In this document: positions 32,335-41,553 of the stretch, piece after piece
How positions within the stretch are numbered: the stretch's first letter is position 1
How the letters are laid out: every line of letters starts with the position of its first letter
From: CBDFKJ01 sp965248805
GTDB taxonomy: Bacteria > Pseudomonadota > Alphaproteobacteria > UBA6615
Direction of reading: 5' to 3'
DNA: 64,000 bases
Assembly: GCA_965248805.1 (NCBI GenBank)
Contig: CBDFKJ010000009.1
Span: forward strand, 992,001 to 1,056,000
Notes under the pieces: model-generated
Databases searched by the model: none
What the model was told of the DNA's origin: nothing
Seen by the model: only the letters and a program-made list of their open reading frames with translations
Program-made: the position numbers and the translations under genes

Positions 32335-32840
32335 TCGGTGACGGCGCCGGCGGACCGTCGGGACCAGAGCCGCGATGCGGCCCGAGCGCCCGTAAGCGCC
32401 AGCAGACCGGCCGCCATCCCAACCGCGGCATAGATCAGGCCTTCGAGACTGAGTGGCAATGCGGGCTCGAATGCGCGCCACGCGCCGTCGGCGATGGCCC
32501 GGTCGAAGTGCTGCGCCAGGGCAAACGGCCGCTGCAGCGGCGAGGCCGTCTTCAGCGCGGTCTCTGCGGCGCTCAGCCGGTCAACGTCGGCGACAGTCTG
32601 CAAATGCAATTCGCCGAGGGTGCGGAACGTCGCGTCCGCGTTCGTCAGAAACTTGGCGAGCAGCTCGTCGATGCCCATGCCGAGCGCATCGGCCGCGGCC
32701 GTGATGCGACCTACGCCAACGCGGGCGTGGTCGAGGTTTCCGCCCAGCCGCTGCACGTATTGCGCATAGTATGCGGGGAATTGCGATGCCAAGCCGGCAC
32801 CGGTGAGTGCCGCAACGCCATTGGCGAGACCGGTGAACAT
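32331..32840 (-). CDS. DUF2937 family protein
   Basis: A 169-residue protein. The N-terminal half reads ALTGAGLASQFPAYYAQYVQ and RLGGNLDHARVGVGRI, the hallmark of DUF2937 (a QFPxxxxQYxQRLGG motif), with a final transmembrane helix (LEGLIYAAVGMAAGLLALTG). The function of the family is not known. It lies 5 bp after purF and overlaps the SDR start by ATGA, so it is probably co-transcribed with purF. Confidence 0.8.
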   Translation of the reverse strand: MFTGLANGVAALTGAGLASQFPAYYAQYVQRLGGNLDHARVGVGRITAAADALGMGIDELLAKFLTNADATFRTLGELHLQTVADVDRLSAAETALKTASPLQRPFALAQHFDRAIADGAWRAFEPALPLSLEGLIYAAVGMAAGLLALTGARAASRLWSRRSAGAVTE

Positions 32841-32845
32841 GGCGG

Positions 32846-34300
32846 CTAAGCGGTCTCTGCCAGCAGCGAAAGTTGCGCCGGTGGCGCACCATCATTGGAA
32901 TCGGTCAGCGATGTCGGGTAGTCGCCGGTGAAGCAGGCGTCGCAAAACCGCTCGCCGTCCGCCTCGCGCGTGGCGAGCCCCATTGCCCGGTACAAGCCGT
33001 CGATCGATATGTAGGCGAGGCTGTCGGCGCCGATCAGGTCGCCCATGGCGTCGACATCCAATTGCGCTGCCATAAGTTCGCTGCGTTCGGGCGTATCGAT
33101 TCCGTAAAAGCAGGAGTGCCGCGTCGGTGGGCTCGATATGCGCATGTGCACCTCTGCCGCCCCCGCAGCGCGCACCATCTCCACGATCTTCTTGGCCGTG
33201 GTACCACGCACAATGCTGTCATCGATCAGGACCACGCGTTTGCCGGCGAGTTGCGCACGGTTGGCGCTATGCTTCAGCTTGACGCCAAGATTGCGGATCT
33301 CCGCGCTCGGCTCGATAAAGGTGCGTCCGACATAGTGATTGCGGATCAAACCCAGCTCGAACGGCAGCTCGGCCTCGGCCGCGTAGCCAAGGGCCGCCGG
33401 CACGCCGCTGTCGGGGACCGGAACCACAAGATCGGCATCGATCGGCATTTCCCGCGCAAGCTCAGCACCGATGCGCTTGCGGTATTCATAGACATTACGC
33501 CCCTCGACCAAACTGTCGGGGCGGGCGAAATAGATGTACTCGAAGACGCAGAAACGTTGCGCGGTCTTCGTGAACGGCGTGTAGGAATGCAACCCGTCGG
33601 CGTCGATAACGACAATCTCGCCGGGGGCGATGTCGCGCACGAAGCGTGCGCCGACGATGTCGAATGCGCAGCTTTCCGAGGCGATCAGCCAGGCATCCTT
33701 CAAGCGCCCGAGACATAGCGGACGCACGCCGAGCGGATCACGCGCACCGATGAGCTTGCGCTGCGACAGCGCGAGCAGGGAGTAGGCACCTTCGACCTGA
33801 CGCAGAGCGTCAGTAAACCGATCGAGCAAATGCTGGCCGCGGCTGGTCGAGATCAGATGCTGGAACACCTCGGTGTCCGTCGTCGACTGGAACAGCGAGC
33901 CGTCGCCGACCAGCGACCGGCGCAGAGTCAGCGCGTTGGTCAGGTTGCCGTTGTGGGCGAGCGCCAGGCCGCCGAAACCGAAGTCGGCATATAGCGGCTG
34001 CACGTTGCGCAGTATTGTCTCGCCGGCGGTGGAATAGCGCACATGCCCGATCGCGGTCCGGCCGCGCAGCCGTGTCATCACCTCCTCTGTGCCGAACGCA
34101 TCCCCTACGAGGCCGGGGGCGCGATGCGGGTGGAAGCGCGCGCCATCGTAGCTGACGATGCCGCACGCCTCCTGCCCGCGATGCTGTAGCGCGTGTAGAC
34201 CCAGGGCGGTCAGGGCTGCTGCGTCGGCGGCGCCAAAGACGCCGAACACGCCGCATTCCTCGCGTAGCTTGTCGTCGTCGAAGGGGCTGGTTGAAGTCAT
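32846..34300 (-). CDS. purF: Amidophosphoribosyltransferase PurF
   Basis: A 484-residue enzyme that makes 5-phosphoribosylamine from PRPP and glutamine, the first step of purine synthesis. The glutaminase nucleophile is the Cys in LREECGVFGVFG (residue 16), implying removal of a short propeptide. HALQHRGQEACGIVS, HVRYSTAGE and HNGNLTNALTLRRSL complete the Ntn domain. The phosphoribosyltransferase domain has the PRPP loop VVLIDDSIVRGTTAKKIVEM and ISSPPTRHSCFYGIDTP. ATG 34300 is chosen to place the cysteine near the N-terminus. It lies between cvpA and DUF2937, the common arrangement. Confidence 0.96.
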   Translation of the reverse strand: MTSTSPFDDDKLREECGVFGVFGAADAAALTALGLHALQHRGQEACGIVSYDGARFHPHRAPGLVGDAFGTEEVMTRLRGRTAIGHVRYSTAGETILRNVQPLYADFGFGGLALAHNGNLTNALTLRRSLVGDGSLFQSTTDTEVFQHLISTSRGQHLLDRFTDALRQVEGAYSLLALSQRKLIGARDPLGVRPLCLGRLKDAWLIASESCAFDIVGARFVRDIAPGEIVVIDADGLHSYTPFTKTAQRFCVFEYIYFARPDSLVEGRNVYEYRKRIGAELAREMPIDADLVVPVPDSGVPAALGYAAEAELPFELGLIRNHYVGRTFIEPSAEIRNLGVKLKHSANRAQLAGKRVVLIDDSIVRGTTAKKIVEMVRAAGAAEVHMRISSPPTRHSCFYGIDTPERSELMAAQLDVDAMGDLIGADSLAYISIDGLYRAMGLATREADGERFCDACFTGDYPTSLTDSNDGAPPAQLSLLAETA

Positions 34301-34319
34301 GTGCCCTGACCTCTTCGCT

Positions 34320-34961
34320 CTAGCACCGCTCGCGCAGTATCGCGTCCAACTCGTGCCGATCCGCGCCATTGTAGCCCTGTTGGACTGGCGGGGCGGCATT
34401 GACCCGAGGCTTCGAGAGGCTCTGCGCTGGCGGCAGCACGTCGTTTAGGTCGCGCAACGCGCCGCGCCCATCGCGCAGCAATTCGTCCGACTGCTCACGC
34501 AATTCTTCGGGCAGGACGCTGCGCAGCCATACGGCGCCTTGTTCGACCAGCGGTTGCGTGCGCGCCTCCTCGAGCCATTCCTCGGGCATCGAGTCGACCA
34601 GGACAAGATACGCGAGGCACAGGATCACCATCGGCGTCAACAAACCGGCGAGCAGACCGAGCGAACGGTCGAGCGCGTTCAGCCGGCTGCGGCGCACCTT
34701 CTCGCCGATCATATGGCCGATCAGGTGCAAGAAGATCAGCGCCACCAGAAAGATCGCGCCGGCGGTGGCCAAATCGGTCACGAGGTCGCCGCCGAAGTTC
34801 TCGCGCGCGATCGGCTTGGCGAAAGGAAAGGTATAGACCGTGACGACGATCGAGCCGAACCAGGACAGCACGAACAAGCCGCCGCGTACGAAGCCGGTGA
34901 CGAAACCGATCAGGCCGCCGATGCCGATGGCGCTGATCACGATGATATCGAATATGGCCAC
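34320..34961 (-). CDS. cvpA: CvpA family inner membrane protein
   Basis: A 213-residue integral membrane protein with four hydrophobic segments (IIVISAIGIGGLIGFVTGFV, LFVLSWFGSIVVTVYTF, TAGAIFLVALIFLHLIGHMI and LAGLLTPMVILCLAYLVLV). RGGLFVLSWFGSIV and LNALDRSLGLLAG match the CvpA/colicin V production family. The soluble C-terminal tail (about residues 130-213) is variable. It stands directly upstream of purF and downstream of radA. CvpA proteins affect envelope homeostasis; the mechanism is not established. Confidence 0.9.
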   Translation of the reverse strand: MAIFDIIVISAIGIGGLIGFVTGFVRGGLFVLSWFGSIVVTVYTFPFAKPIARENFGGDLVTDLATAGAIFLVALIFLHLIGHMIGEKVRRSRLNALDRSLGLLAGLLTPMVILCLAYLVLVDSMPEEWLEEARTQPLVEQGAVWLRSVLPEELREQSDELLRDGRGALRDLNDVLPPAQSLSKPRVNAAPPVQQGYNGADRHELDAILRERC

Positions 34962-34972
34962 CGGTGCTTCTC

Positions 34973-36361
34973 TCAGACCGCGCGCCGCGCCGCGGTTGAC
35001 TGGCCGATGAGAGCGGCCAACTCGGCCAGGCGATCCGCAGTATCGATGGCGATGTGTGTTGCCGGCGCGCTTTTGCCGCGCGGCAGCGGAGGCGTCACAG
35101 CGCGCCCGAATCCCAATTTCTCGGCCTCCTTCAGGCGCGCCAGCATCTGCCCCACCGGGCGGATCTCGCCGCCCAGGCCGATCTCTCCGAAGATCACCGT
35201 GTCGGCCGGGATTGGCGTCGCGCTCATCGACGAAATCAACGCCGCCACCACCGCGAGGTCCGCCGCAGGCTCGGTGATGCGCAATCCGCCAGCGATATTC
35301 AGGTACACATCCTGACCCGAAATCACCAGTCCGCAGCGCGCCTCCATCACTGCCAAAACCATCGCCAGGCGGGCGCTATCCCAACCGACCACGGCACGGC
35401 GTGGGGTGGCGAGCGGCGAGGGCGAGACCAATGCCTGGACCTCGACCAGGAGCGGCCGCGTGCCCTCAATGCTGGCGACCACCGCCGTTCCCGCGACGTC
35501 GCCGCGGCGGTCCTCCAGGAACAATTTCGATGGATTGCTCACTTGCATCAGGCCGGCATCGGTCATTTCGAAGACGCCGATCTCGTCGCTGGGGCCGTAG
35601 CGGTTCTTCACCGCGCGCAGGATACGGTAGTGGTGGCCGCGTTCACCCTCGAAATAGACCACGGTGTCGACCATGTGCTCGAGCGCGCGCGGGCCGGCGA
35701 GCATGCCCTCCTTGGTGACGTGGCCGACGAGCAGGACGCTGGTGCCGCGCCGCTTGGCCAGTCGAATGAGCTCCTGGGCGCTAGCGCGCACCTGGGCGAT
35801 GGTGCCGGGTGCGCTGTCCAGCGTATCGACATACATCGTCTGGATGGAGTCGATGACCACGATCTCCGGTGCCTCGCCCGTATCCAGGCTGGCCAGGATG
35901 TCGCGCACATTGGTGGCAGCGGCGAGGTCGACGGGCGCCTCGGCCAGTCCCAGCCGGGCGGCGCGCAGGCGCACCTGATCGACCGCCTCCTCGCCCGACA
36001 GGAACAAACAGCGGCAGCCGCTGCGTGCCAGCGACGCCGTCGCCTGCAACAGCAGCGTCGACTTGCCGATGCCGGGATCGCCGCCGATCAACACCGCGGA
36101 GCCGGGCACGATACCGCCGCCGCACACGCGGTCGAATTCATCGATGCCGGTGACCAACCGAGGGGTGTGGGCGGTTTTGCCGGACAACGGCACGATGTCC
36201 AGGAGGTGGCCCTTTTTGCCGGACAAGCCGCGTGGCGTCGTCTCGCGCGCCGCTTCCTCGACCAGCGTGTTCCAGGCGCCGCAGGCCTCGCAACGGCCGC
36301 CCCAGCGCGCATGGCTGGCGCCGCACTCCTGGCAGACGAAACTGGATTGGGTACGCGCCAT
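34973..36361 (-). CDS. radA: DNA repair protein RadA
   Basis: A 462-residue RecA-like branch-migration helicase that processes recombination intermediates. The N-terminal zinc finger has two CxxC pairs (FVCQECGASH and GRCEACGAW). The ATPase core has Walker A GGDPGIGKSTLLLQ and Walker B IVVIDSIQTMY. The RadA-specific motif is KNRYGPSDEIGVF (Tyr in place of the usual Phe of KNRFG). The C-terminal Lon-protease-like domain includes GGLRITEPAADLAVVAALIS and GEIGLGGEIRPV. ATG 36361 (MARTQSSFVCQECG) is set by the zinc finger; the frame extends upstream without homology. Confidence 0.95.
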   Translation of the reverse strand: MARTQSSFVCQECGASHARWGGRCEACGAWNTLVEEAARETTPRGLSGKKGHLLDIVPLSGKTAHTPRLVTGIDEFDRVCGGGIVPGSAVLIGGDPGIGKSTLLLQATASLARSGCRCLFLSGEEAVDQVRLRAARLGLAEAPVDLAAATNVRDILASLDTGEAPEIVVIDSIQTMYVDTLDSAPGTIAQVRASAQELIRLAKRRGTSVLLVGHVTKEGMLAGPRALEHMVDTVVYFEGERGHHYRILRAVKNRYGPSDEIGVFEMTDAGLMQVSNPSKLFLEDRRGDVAGTAVVASIEGTRPLLVEVQALVSPSPLATPRRAVVGWDSARLAMVLAVMEARCGLVISGQDVYLNIAGGLRITEPAADLAVVAALISSMSATPIPADTVIFGEIGLGGEIRPVGQMLARLKEAEKLGFGRAVTPPLPRGKSAPATHIAIDTADRLAELAALIGQSTAARRAV

Positions 36362-36375
36362 CCCGGGTTGCGATT

Positions 36376-37176
36376 CTACGCCCTGACCTGCATCTGGATC
36401 GGACCTTCCGCCAGGCCGTTGATGAACTGGTCGACGTAGTCGTTGCCCGACGCCGCGACCTCGGACACCGGCCCGTGCCAAATGATCTTGCCCTGGTGGA
36501 TCATGGCGATGCGGTCGGCGATGCGGCGGGCACTGGCCATGTCGTGGGTGATGGACAGCGCGGTGGCGCCCAACTCACGCACGCAGTTGATGATCAGATC
36601 GTCGATGACGCTGCCCATGATCGGGTCGAGCCCGGTCGTCGGCTCGTCGAAGAATATGATCTCGGGCTCGGTGGCGATAGCGCGCGCGAGGGCGACGCGT
36701 TTCTGCATCCCGCCCGACAGCTCCGCCGGCGCCAACTCGGCTACTTCCGAATTCAGCCCGACGTGGGCCAATGTCTCCAGCGCCGTTTTCTTGGCCTCGG
36801 CGCGCGGTACGTGGCGGGCCTGGATGAGTCCGAAGGCGACGTTCTCCCAAACCGGCAGGGAATCGAACAAAGCCGCGGCCTGGAACAACATGCCGAACTT
36901 GCGCACCACCGCCTCGCGCTCGGCCGCGCTCATGGTTGTGACCTCCTGGCCATCGATCTTGATCGAGCCGGCTTTGGGTTGCATCAGGCCGATGATGCAT
37001 TTGATCAGCACCGATTTGCCGGTGCCGGAGCCGCCGATGACCACCAGCGATTCGCCATCGTCGACATCGAGGTCGAGATGATCCAGCACGGTCTTGGCGC
37101 CGAAGGACTTGCACAAGCCGCGCACCTCGATCTTGGGCCGCCGCGCGCCGTCGCCGGATTTGGACGCGTCGTTCAC
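36376..37176 (-). CDS. mlaF: MlaF-type ABC transporter ATP-binding protein
   Basis: A 266-residue ATPase of the MlaFEDB phospholipid transport system, which moves lipids between inner and outer membrane. Walker A is IGGSGTGKSVLIKCI, the signature is ELSGGMQKRVALARAIA, Walker B is IIFFDEPTTGLDPIMG and the H-loop is SITHDMASA. The insert VGLNSEVAELAPAELSGGMQ is typical of MlaF/Ttg2A. It starts with GTG within the mlaE stop (GTGA), so it is co-translated. Its usual partners MlaD and MlaB are not encoded next to it here. Confidence 0.93.
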   Translation of the reverse strand: MNDASKSGDGARRPKIEVRGLCKSFGAKTVLDHLDLDVDDGESLVVIGGSGTGKSVLIKCIIGLMQPKAGSIKIDGQEVTTMSAAEREAVVRKFGMLFQAAALFDSLPVWENVAFGLIQARHVPRAEAKKTALETLAHVGLNSEVAELAPAELSGGMQKRVALARAIATEPEIIFFDEPTTGLDPIMGSVIDDLIINCVRELGATALSITHDMASARRIADRIAMIHQGKIIWHGPVSEVAASGNDYVDQFINGLAEGPIQMQVRA

Positions 37177-37946
37177 TGGGCGAAGAACATCTCGGTGATT
37201 ACGTAGTTGAACAGCAGGATCAGGACCGAAGCCGAGACGACGGCATTTGTCGTGGCGCCGCCGACGCCTTGGGCGCCGCCGCGCGAATGATAACCGTGGT
37301 AGCAGCCCATCAGTGCAATCAGGAATCCGAACACCGCCGCCTTCACCAGGCCGGAGATCACGTCGATCGGCTCCAAGAACTCGAAAGTGTTGCGCAGATA
37401 GACAATCGGGTTGAAGCCGAGCTTGAACACCGACACCAGGTAGCCGCCAAAGACGCCAATGATGTCGGCGACCAGCACCAGGATCGGCAACATGGTCAGG
37501 CCGGCGATCAGCCGCGGCGCCACCAGATACTTGAACGGGTTGGTCGACAGCGTGGTCAGCGCGTCGATCTGTTCGGTGACGCGCATGGTGCCGATCTCGG
37601 CGGCTATCGCGGCGCCGACGCGGCCGGCGACGATAAGCCCAGCCAATACCGGGCCCAATTCGCGGGTCATGGAGATGACGACGATGTTCGGCACCGCGCT
37701 CTCGGCCGAGAAGCGGGCAAATCCGGTGTAGCTCTGCAGCGCCAGTACCATGCCGGTGAAAATCGCCGTCATGCCGACGACCGGCAGCGAGTAGTAGCCG
37801 ATCTCGACCATTTGACGGAGCACCAGCCGCGGGAAGAAGGGCGGCGTGACGCTGTGCGAGACGCCGCTGCCGGTGAACATCGTGATGCGACCGACAACCG
37901 CGAACAGGTTGAGGCTGGCGCGGCCGATGGCTGCAAATATCGGCAA
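37173..37946 (-). CDS. mlaE: MlaE family ABC transporter permease
   Basis: A 257-residue membrane subunit. MVEIGYYSLPVVGMTAIFTG, VLALQSYTGFARFSAESAVP, ELGPVLAGLIVAGRVGAAIA and AEIGTMRVTEQIDAL are diagnostic of the MlaE family (the conserved EIGTMRVTEQIDAL elbow helix). Six hydrophobic segments are visible. The C-terminal GCYHGYHSRGGAQGVGGATT is also conserved in the family. It forms an overlapping pair with mlaF and lies 5 bp after alr in the leftward operon. Confidence 0.94.
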   Translation of the reverse strand: MPIFAAIGRASLNLFAVVGRITMFTGSGVSHSVTPPFFPRLVLRQMVEIGYYSLPVVGMTAIFTGMVLALQSYTGFARFSAESAVPNIVVISMTRELGPVLAGLIVAGRVGAAIAAEIGTMRVTEQIDALTTLSTNPFKYLVAPRLIAGLTMLPILVLVADIIGVFGGYLVSVFKLGFNPIVYLRNTFEFLEPIDVISGLVKAAVFGFLIALMGCYHGYHSRGGAQGVGGATTNAVVSASVLILLFNYVITEMFFAQ

Positions 37947-37950
37947 AAGC

Positions 37951-39069
37951 CTAGTCCTCTCCGCCGACGTAGGCGCGGTGGTAGCGGCGGCCCAAAGCGG
38001 TCAGGATCTCGTAGCCGATGGTGCCCGCCGCGGCGGCGACATCATCGACCGGCAGGTGCTCGCCGATCATCTCTACCCATGCGCCCGGGTGGATGCGTGA
38101 CGGTGCCGCCTCGCTCACGTCGAGCGTGATCAGATCCATTGAAATGCGTCCGACTACCGGTACGGGCTTATCTCCGACGAATGCTCGCCCGCGATTGCTC
38201 AGCGAGCGAGGGTAACCGTCTGCATACCCCATTGCCACCGTCCCGACGCGCGTCGGCCCCCCCGCCCGGTGGGCGGCACAGTAGCCAACGCTCATGGGCC
38301 TGTCAATGTCGCGGACCTGCAAGATTCTGGCATGTAAATGAACAACTTGGCGAATTTTGCCGGGCGGGGCGACGCGTACATTTCCGCCATACAGCGCGAT
38401 CCCCAGACGGGCCAGCGCGAAGTGATAGTCGGGGCCGATGAAGATGCCGGCCGAGTTGACCAGACTGGCCCTGGCACCACCGATCTGCGGTCCAAGGGAC
38501 TGCAGCGCGGCGCGGAACGCCGTCAGCTGCGCCGCGTTCATGGGATTATCCGGCTCCTCGGCGCAGGCGAGATGGCTCATCACATGGCTCATCCCGACGC
38601 CATCCAGGCGTGTCGGTTCGTCGATCAGCACCTGCAAGTCAGCCGGGGACAAGCCCAGCCGGTTCATGCCGGTGTCGATATGCAGGATCGCCGGACCGGC
38701 CCGCGACTGCACGGCGCGCCACGCCTCGATCTGCGCCAGATCGTTAAGCACCGGCGCCAGGCGATGCCCGACGAGTACGTCTTCGGTGCCCGGCATAGGG
38801 CCTGATAGCACCGCGATGGTCGCCTCGGCCGGCAGGACAGCGCGCAGCGCCACCGCCTCGTCGGGCAGTGCGACGAAGAAGGTGCGGCAGCCGGCCCGCC
38901 ACAGCACCGGCGCCACACGTTCGGCGCCCAGCCCATAGGCGTCGGCCTTGACGACCGCGGCAACGTCGGCGCCGGGCGCGGCGGCGCACAGGGCACGGTA
39001 GTTGGCCGCGATCGCGGCCAGGTCAATGGTCAGAACCGCGCCGGCGGTGGGCGGCGCCGAAGGCTTCAT
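37951..39069 (-). CDS. alr: Alanine racemase
   Basis: A 372-residue PLP enzyme that makes D-alanine for peptidoglycan. VAAVVKADAYGLGAERV contains the PLP lysine. HIDTGMNRLGL, NSAGIF, ARLGIALYGG and MSVGYCAAHRAG are fold-type III signatures, and VGTVAMGYADGYPRSLSN contains the catalytic tyrosine region. The ATG at 39069 is preferred; a TTG at 39075 would overlap the dnaB stop. The gene directly follows dnaB, a conserved adjacency. It looks intact. Confidence 0.94.
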   Translation of the reverse strand: MKPSAPPTAGAVLTIDLAAIAANYRALCAAAPGADVAAVVKADAYGLGAERVAPVLWRAGCRTFFVALPDEAVALRAVLPAEATIAVLSGPMPGTEDVLVGHRLAPVLNDLAQIEAWRAVQSRAGPAILHIDTGMNRLGLSPADLQVLIDEPTRLDGVGMSHVMSHLACAEEPDNPMNAAQLTAFRAALQSLGPQIGGARASLVNSAGIFIGPDYHFALARLGIALYGGNVRVAPPGKIRQVVHLHARILQVRDIDRPMSVGYCAAHRAGGPTRVGTVAMGYADGYPRSLSNRGRAFVGDKPVPVVGRISMDLITLDVSEAAPSRIHPGAWVEMIGEHLPVDDVAAAAGTIGYEILTALGRRYHRAYVGGED

Positions 39070-39071
39070 TC

Positions 39072-40586
39072 TCAATAGGGCTGGCTGGGCAGGCGGCTGT
39101 CGTCGATATGGTCGCCAAACCGCGTGTACTGGCCGTTGAAGTGCAGCTTCACGGTGCCGATTGGGCCATGGCGTTGCTTTGCGATCATGACGTCGGCCAG
39201 ATTGCGCACGCGTTCCAACCGCTCGGTGCGCTTGGCGTAGCGCTCATCGCTCTCATGATCTTTCTGGTCCGGATCCTCGCGCGAAAGGTAGTACTCCTCG
39301 CGGTAGAGGAACATGACCACATCGGCGTCCTGCTCGATCGATCCCGATTCGCGCAGGTCGGCAAGCTGGGGCCGCTTGTCGTCGCGCTGCTCGACGGCAC
39401 GCGACAGCTGGCTGAGCGCCATGACAGGCACGTTGAGTTCCTTGGCCAGGGCCTTCAGCCCACGGGTGATGTCGGAGACTTCCTGGACGCGGTTTTCGTG
39501 GCGCGCCTGCGGCGAGCCGTGCAGCAGCTGCAAGTAGTCGACCACGATCAGGCCCAGACCGTGCTGGCGCTTCAGCCTGCGCGCGCGCGTGCGCAGTGCC
39601 GATACGGTGAGCGCCGGCGTGTCGTCGATGAACAACGTGCTGTCCTGCAGCGTTTGGCAGGCGCGAAAGATGCGCTCGTAGTCGGCTTCGGTGATGGCGC
39701 CGCGGCGAATCGCGTCGGAGCGGACCTCGGTCTGCTCCGACAAGATGCGCGTCGCCAGTTGCTCGGCCGACATTTCCAGCGAGAAGAATCCCACCGGTTG
39801 GCGTCGAATGATCTTGTTGCCGTCCGCATCGTCCTCGGGCCATCCGCACGCCGCGTTGTAGGCAATGTTCGTGGCGAACGCCGTCTTGCCCATCGACGGC
39901 CGGCCGGCGACGATGATCAAGTCCGAAGGGTGCAGTCCGCCGAGCATTTCGTCCAGGTCGCGGAACCCCGACGGCACGCCGACCAGCGGCCGGTCGCGCC
40001 GATACGCGGCCTCCGCCATTTGCATGGCGCTGGTCAGTGCCGATTTGAAATCGCGGAAGCCGCCGTCGATCGCGCCGCGTTCGGCCAGGTTGAACAGCGT
40101 CTCCTCGGCCAATTCGATCTGACGCGCCGCGGGATTGTCCTGGTCGTGGTCGAAGGCGCGGTCGACCACATCCTCGCCCAGCACGACTAGTTCGCGGCGC
40201 AGATAGCAGTCGTAGATTTCCTTGGCGTAGTGCGGCGCCGCGCCCACCAACGGAACGGCGCCTTCGAGCCGCGCCAGGAACCGGCGGCCGAACACGTCGT
40301 CCATGTCGCCGTCCTGTTCGAACCAGTTCTTCAGCGTCACGGAGTCGGCGATCTGACCGCGCTCGATCAGCTTGCCGCAGGCGTCATAGATGCGCCCGAG
40401 ATCGGCATCTGCGAAATGCGTGCCGCGCAGATATTCGCTGACGCGCTCAAACTGCTGGTTGTTGGCGAGTATGGCGCCGAGCAGCGCCATTTCGGCCTCG
40501 TCATTGTGCGGCGGCGTGCGCAAGGGCGAAGCGTTGCTACGCTCCGCCGTCGTTTCGTCGATCCAGTTTGATGTCGCGCTGGCCAT
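39072..40586 (-). CDS. dnaB: Replicative DNA helicase DnaB
   Basis: A 504-residue hexameric replication helicase. The N-terminal domain starts PHNDEAEMALLGAILANNQQ; the RecA-like C-terminal domain has Walker A AGRPSMGKTAFATN, GFFSLEMSAEQLATRIL and Walker B GLIVVDYLQLL, then LPVMALSQLSR-type sequence (LNVPVMALSQLSRAVEQRDD), PQLADLRESGSIEQDADVV and the C-terminal end KHRHGPIGTVKL-like (KQRHGPIGTVKLHFNGQYTR). No intein is present. ATG 40586 was chosen because the upstream extension (to 40658) lacks homology. It heads the leftward operon with alr, mla, radA, cvpA and purF. Confidence 0.96.
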   Translation of the reverse strand: MASATSNWIDETTAERSNASPLRTPPHNDEAEMALLGAILANNQQFERVSEYLRGTHFADADLGRIYDACGKLIERGQIADSVTLKNWFEQDGDMDDVFGRRFLARLEGAVPLVGAAPHYAKEIYDCYLRRELVVLGEDVVDRAFDHDQDNPAARQIELAEETLFNLAERGAIDGGFRDFKSALTSAMQMAEAAYRRDRPLVGVPSGFRDLDEMLGGLHPSDLIIVAGRPSMGKTAFATNIAYNAACGWPEDDADGNKIIRRQPVGFFSLEMSAEQLATRILSEQTEVRSDAIRRGAITEADYERIFRACQTLQDSTLFIDDTPALTVSALRTRARRLKRQHGLGLIVVDYLQLLHGSPQARHENRVQEVSDITRGLKALAKELNVPVMALSQLSRAVEQRDDKRPQLADLRESGSIEQDADVVMFLYREEYYLSREDPDQKDHESDERYAKRTERLERVRNLADVMIAKQRHGPIGTVKLHFNGQYTRFGDHIDDSRLPSQPY

Positions 40587-40715
40587 GTCACCGCAATGTA
40601 ACGATGGCGCCGAACGATTACATCCACGTGTAACGCAATTCTGTGGACAGCAAAACAATGCAAACGGTTGACATCGCGCGACTCGTTGGCGGCGCTCGCG
40701 CGCGCCCGCGGTTAT
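40587..40715 (-). promoter_or_regulatory. Promoter region of dnaB operon
   Basis: About 130 bp between the dnaB start and the stop of the broken cfa gene, both leftward. It contains a lower-GC stretch (40600-40660) that would carry the promoter. No gene is visible. The call is from position only. Confidence 0.35.
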
Positions 40716-41553
40716 TTATTCGGCGGCCGCCGTCGACCCCAACCGGGCGTCGCGTTCCCATTCGATGACGTAGTCGCGCGTCAACGGCACCGCATCGCGG
40801 CGGCGTGTCAGTTGAATCTGAAACACCATCAGGTCCATGTGGCGGAAAGCGACTTCGGAGCCCACCAGGTAGAATTCCCACATGCGACAGAATCGCTCGT
40901 CAAACAACCGCCGCACCTGCTCCCGGTTGGCTTGAAATCTTTCATGCCAGGCGTGCAACGTGTCGGCGTAGTGCTGGCGCAGGATCTCGACATCGGTGAC
41001 CCACAGGCCCGCCCGCTCGATCGCTGCCAGCACCTCCGACAACGCCGGTACGTAGCCGCCCGGAAATATGTACTTTCGCACCCATGGGTTGGTCGAACCG
41101 GGCGGGGTCATGCGGCCGATCGCGTGCAGCAGGCACACACCGTCCTCATTGAGCAGCGAACGCACCTTGGCGAAGAACTCGTCAAAGTGGCGGGCGCCGA
41201 CGTGCTCGAACATGCCCACCGAAACGATGCGGTCGTAGGACTGCTGGTCCTGGCGGTAGTCGCACAAGTGGAAGCGCACATGGCTTGCCAGGCCCGATTT
41301 GCGCGCCTGGTCTTGGGCATGTTGGTGCTGACTGGTGGAAAGCGTCACGCCAGTGACGTCGGCGCCGGCCTCGCGCGCCAGATAGAGCGCCAACCCGCCC
41401 CAGCCCGATCCGATATCGAGCACACGCAGTCCCGGCCGATCGAGCACTAGCTTGGCGGCGATGTGGCGGAGTTTGTTGCTTTGCGCCTGTTCCAGCGACT
41501 GTGTGCCGGGGAGGAAGTAAGCGCACGAATAGTGCCGGTCACGATCGAGGAAC

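Noticed and set aside
35054..36439. 461-codon plus-strand open frame opposite radA
   Set aside because: RadA is fully conserved on the minus strand; the opposite frame is glutamine/arginine-rich shadow.
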